Assembly: GCA_900759575.1 (NCBI GenBank)
Contig: CAAEVU010000073.1
Span: 1-32,860 of the forward strand
Direction: 5' to 3'
DNA from: Clostridia bacterium
Lineage (GTDB): Bacteria > Bacillota > Clostridia > Oscillospirales > Acutalibacteraceae
Length of the DNA stretch: 32,860 nt
How positions within the stretch are numbered: position 1 is the first letter of the stretch; each line of letters opens with the position of its first letter. The notes below the pieces were generated by a model. That model was not told where the DNA came from, did no database searches, and saw only the letters and a list, made by a program, of their open reading frames with translations. Shown piece by piece: positions 30,224 through 32,860 of this stretch. The position numbers were made by a program, and so were the translations under genes.

Positions 30224-32794
30224 ATGAAACTCTTAGTATTGGACGGAAACAGCATTTTGAACCGGGCATTTTACGGGATCAAGCTGCTCACCACCAAATC
30301 TGGGGAATATACCAACGGCATTTACGGGTTTCTCACCATGCTGAAAAAGCTTTTGGACGAAACAGGACCGGACGGGGTGGCCATTGCGTTTGACCGGAAG
30401 GCCCCCACCTTCCGGCATAAGGCATATGCGGGCTATAAAGCCAACCGGAAAGGCATGCCCCAGGAGCTTGCCCAGCAGCTGCCTGTGTTGCAGGGTCTGC
30501 TCACCGATTTGGGGTATCAGATCGTTTCCTGTGAAGGCTGGGAAGCGGACGACATTCTGGGCACCCTGGCTGCCGCTTGCGAGAAAGACGGCTCTGCCTG
30601 CCTGATCGCCACCGGCGACCGGGACAGTTTGCAGCTGGTTTCCTCCCAGACCACCGTGCGCTTGGCCACCACCAAGTTTGGCCAGCCTCAGGTCACCGTG
30701 TATGACGAGGACAAGCTGCGGGAGGAATACGGGGTTACTCCCCATCAGATGATCGACTTGAAAGCCATCCAAGGGGATTCCTCCGACTGTATCCCCGGCG
30801 TGGCGGGAATCGGCCCCAAGGGCGCGGGAGAATTGATCCAGAAATTCGGCAGCGTCCAGTATATTTACGACCACCTGGACGAGCTGGAGATCAAGCCCGC
30901 CATGAAGGCTAAACTGGAAAAATCCAAGGACAATGCCTTTTTGAGCTATGATCTGGGCACCATCCGCCGGGACGCCCCCATCGATACGGAGCTTTCCCAC
31001 TATGTGAAAGGGGCGGGAGACCCCCAAAAAGCGGCGGAGACCATGGTGAAGCTGGAACTTTTCTCGCTGCTGGAAAAGTTTGGGCTTTCCGGCAGCCAGT
31101 CCACCCAGGAAAAGGCTGCCGCGGGAGAGCGTCCTCCTGTGCGGGAGTATGAGGACGGCGCCCCCTTGCTGCCCCAGTTGGAGGACAAAGGGGAAGCCTA
31201 TTTCTACGCCCAGTGGGAGAAGGGGGAGCTTGTGAGCCTGGTCTTTTCCCATGGTGGGGAACTCCACCGGGTAAAGCCCGACGACGCGTTTCTCCGGGCG
31301 TTTTTCAAAAATGACCGGATCAAAAAATATACCCACGACGGGAAGCTTTTGCAGCGGAAGGCCCTTTCCTTGGGCTGCAAAATGGAAAATGTGCAGATGG
31401 ACACGGCCCTGGCCGGGTATCTGCTGAATCCCTCCGCTTCCGGGTACGGGGTGGATCGGCTGGCGGCGGAATACGGCGTGGCTTTGCCGGATTTTGAAGA
31501 ACCGGAATTGAACGCCGGGGCGGCAATGCCCGGGCTGTCGGAAGCTTTGGCCAAGGCCATTGGGGAAAACGGCCAGCAGGAGCTGCTTTCCAACATCGAG
31601 ATCCCCCTCTCCTTTGTGCTGGCCCAGATGGAGCACATCGGGTTTTACGTGGATAAGGACAGCATCCGGGCCTATGGGGAAGAGTTGGAGACCCAGGTCC
31701 AGGCCCTGCACGATTCCATCATCGAGCAGGTGGGGTACGAATTCAACATCAATTCCCCCAAGCAGTTGGGAGAAGCGCTGTTTGACAAGCTGGGCCTGCC
31801 CCACGGGAAAAAGACAAAAAGCGGTTGGTCCACCAACGCGGACGTGCTGGAAGAAGTGCGTTACCTGCATCCTGTGGTGGACGAAGTGCTTCGCTATCGG
31901 ACGGTGGCCAAACTGAAATCCACCTATTGCGACGGACTGCTGAAAGTGGTGGGGCCGGATGGACGGATTCATTCCAGCTTCAACCAGACGGAGACCCGCA
32001 CCGGGCGGATCTCCAGCACGGAGCCCAATTTGCAAAATATCCCGGTGCGCACGGCCATTGGCCGGGAGCTGCGGAAATTTTTCGCAGGGGCGGACGGCAA
32101 CCTGCTGGTGGACGCGGACTATTCCCAGATCGAACTGCGGGTGCTGGCGCATGTGGCGGATGACAAGGCCATGCAGGAGGATTTCCGGGAGGGCCGGGAT
32201 ATCCACTCGTCCACAGCTGCCAGAGTGTTCAACATGCCCCAGGAGATGGTCACCAGCGAAATGCGTTCCAAAGCCAAGGCGGTGAATTTCGGCATCGTGT
32301 ATGGCATTGGGGCTTTTTCCCTGTCAAAAGATATTGGCGTTTCCCGGAAGGAAGCGGACGAGTATATCAAAGAGTACCTGCGGAACTATTCCGGTGTGGA
32401 CGCCTATATGAAGCGCGTGGTGGAAGAGGCCAAGGAAAAAGGCTATGTGGAGACTCTATTCGGCCGCCGGCGGTATTTGCCGGAGCTGAAAAGCGGCAAT
32501 TTCAATATGCGTGCGTTCGGGGAACGGGTGGCCCGGAATATGCCCATCCAGGGCACGGCGGCGGACATTATCAAGATCGCCATGATCCGGGTCAGCGACC
32601 GGTTGGAACGGGAAGGCCTGAAAGCAAAATTGATCCTTCAGGTCCACGACGAACTGATCGTGGAGTGTCCCCCGGAAGAACGGGATCAGGTCAAGGAGAT
32701 CCTTACCCAGGAGATGGAAGGGGCCGTCAATCTGTCGGTTCCCATGGTGGCGGAAGCGGGCTCCGGCCACACTTGGTACGACGCGAAGGGCTGA
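30224..32794 (+). CDS. polA: DNA polymerase I with decayed proofreading domain
   Basis: The 856-residue product is family A DNA polymerase, used for Okazaki-fragment processing and repair. Residues 1-290 are the 5'-3' exonuclease (LLVLDGNSILNRAFYG, GWEADDILGTLA, DSSDCIPGVAGIGPKGA). Residues about 310-460 correspond to the 3'-5' exonuclease. The DxE metal motif expected near its start is replaced by AYFYAQWEKG, so proofreading is probably lost, as in Bacillus and Thermus PolA. The polymerase has motif A DYSQIELRVLAH (Asp632), motif B RSKAKAVNFGIVYG and motif C QVHDELIVE (Asp809). The ATG at 30224 has AAAAGGAG about 9 bp upstream. An earlier ATG at 30203 lacks such a site. Confidence 0.96.
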   Translation: MKLLVLDGNSILNRAFYGIKLLTTKSGEYTNGIYGFLTMLKKLLDETGPDGVAIAFDRKAPTFRHKAYAGYKANRKGMPQELAQQLPVLQGLLTDLGYQIVSCEGWEADDILGTLAAACEKDGSACLIATGDRDSLQLVSSQTTVRLATTKFGQPQVTVYDEDKLREEYGVTPHQMIDLKAIQGDSSDCIPGVAGIGPKGAGELIQKFGSVQYIYDHLDELEIKPAMKAKLEKSKDNAFLSYDLGTIRRDAPIDTELSHYVKGAGDPQKAAETMVKLELFSLLEKFGLSGSQSTQEKAAAGERPPVREYEDGAPLLPQLEDKGEAYFYAQWEKGELVSLVFSHGGELHRVKPDDAFLRAFFKNDRIKKYTHDGKLLQRKALSLGCKMENVQMDTALAGYLLNPSASGYGVDRLAAEYGVALPDFEEPELNAGAAMPGLSEALAKAIGENGQQELLSNIEIPLSFVLAQMEHIGFYVDKDSIRAYGEELETQVQALHDSIIEQVGYEFNINSPKQLGEALFDKLGLPHGKKTKSGWSTNADVLEEVRYLHPVVDEVLRYRTVAKLKSTYCDGLLKVVGPDGRIHSSFNQTETRTGRISSTEPNLQNIPVRTAIGRELRKFFAGADGNLLVDADYSQIELRVLAHVADDKAMQEDFREGRDIHSSTAARVFNMPQEMVTSEMRSKAKAVNFGIVYGIGAFSLSKDIGVSRKEADEYIKEYLRNYSGVDAYMKRVVEEAKEKGYVETLFGRRRYLPELKSGNFNMRAFGERVARNMPIQGTAADIIKIAMIRVSDRLEREGLKAKLILQVHDELIVECPPEERDQVKEILTQEMEGAVNLSVPMVAEAGSGHTWYDAKG

Positions 32795-32797
32795 GCC

Positions 32798-32860
32798 ATG
32801 AAAGAGTGGATTTTTCGCTGCCCTCTCTGCGGTGGAAAGCTTTCCCCCAGGGAGCATCAG
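32798..32860 (+). CDS. N-terminus of a zinc-ribbon protein, possibly rRNA methyltransferase RlmA
   Basis: Only 21 residues are in the window, starting with MKEWIFRCPLCGGKLSPREH. The CPLC pair looks like half of a zinc ribbon. The pattern resembles the start of RlmA-type 23S rRNA methyltransferases, but that rests on very little sequence. The ATG is 3 bp after the polA stop, with GAAGGG about 8 bp upstream, so it probably belongs to the same operon. Confidence 0.6.
   Translation, partial: MKEWIFRCPLCGGKLSPREHQ

Noticed and set aside
30233..32206. 657-codon minus-strand frame opposite polA
   Set aside because: It is antisense to polA, whose catalytic motifs are all intact; no start signals are seen.

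Overview
The window looks like a chromosomal segment of a spore-forming Firmicute, most likely a gut Clostridia/Oscillospirales (Ruminococcaceae-like) genome. The reasons are the moderately high GC content in genes with AT-rich gaps, strong AGGAGG-type ribosome binding sites, the forespore genes spoVAC/spoVAD, a domain-permuted GH3 beta-glucosidase of the Ruminococcus type, and a PolA with a decayed proofreading domain. The family assignment is inference; no rRNA, tRNA, IS element, phage gene or CRISPR array was seen.

Layout. 1-2360: a truncated AraC-type regulator diverges from a GH4 alpha-galactosidase-type enzyme (melA). 2463-11606 (minus strand): a peptide-utilisation locus. It reads pepF, then a lipoprotein solute-binding protein, oppB, oppC, oppD, oppF and a small membrane protein. 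The SBP has its own promoter and is followed by an internal terminator, so it should be made in excess over the membrane parts. The OppC subunit is exceptional: a complete seven-repeat RCC1/BLIP-II-like beta-propeller is inserted in its first extracytoplasmic loop. 11921-15424: a beta-glucosidase plus alpha/beta-hydrolase (esterase-like) operon for glycan breakdown.

15564-17024: spoVAC-spoVAD (dipicolinate uptake into the forespore) behind a sigma-G-like promoter and without an adjacent spoVAE. 17082-18596 (minus): a phosphohexomutase, diverging from a small acidic protein and pyrE. 19839-22304 (minus): a P-type cation ATPase with a TTG start, diverging from an unusual protein at 22608-23375. 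That protein has a ricin-type beta-trefoil joined to a Lys/Ala/Glu-rich tail with decapeptide repeats, has no signal peptide, and is driven by a perfect consensus sigma-A promoter. 23514-24488: a PfkB fructokinase. 24615-28250 (minus): a YfhO-type multi-membrane protein and a GT2 polyprenyl-phosphate glycosyltransferase, matching the CsbB/YfhO-type cell-surface glycosylation module. 28502-32860: an HD-domain nucleotidase, a tRNA-dihydrouridine synthase, DNA polymerase I and the start of a zinc-ribbon gene, all on the plus strand.

The two most unusual items are the OppC-propeller fusion and the beta-trefoil/basic-tail protein. Most other genes are ordinary metabolic or housekeeping genes, with well-defined promoters and bidirectional terminators in the gaps.
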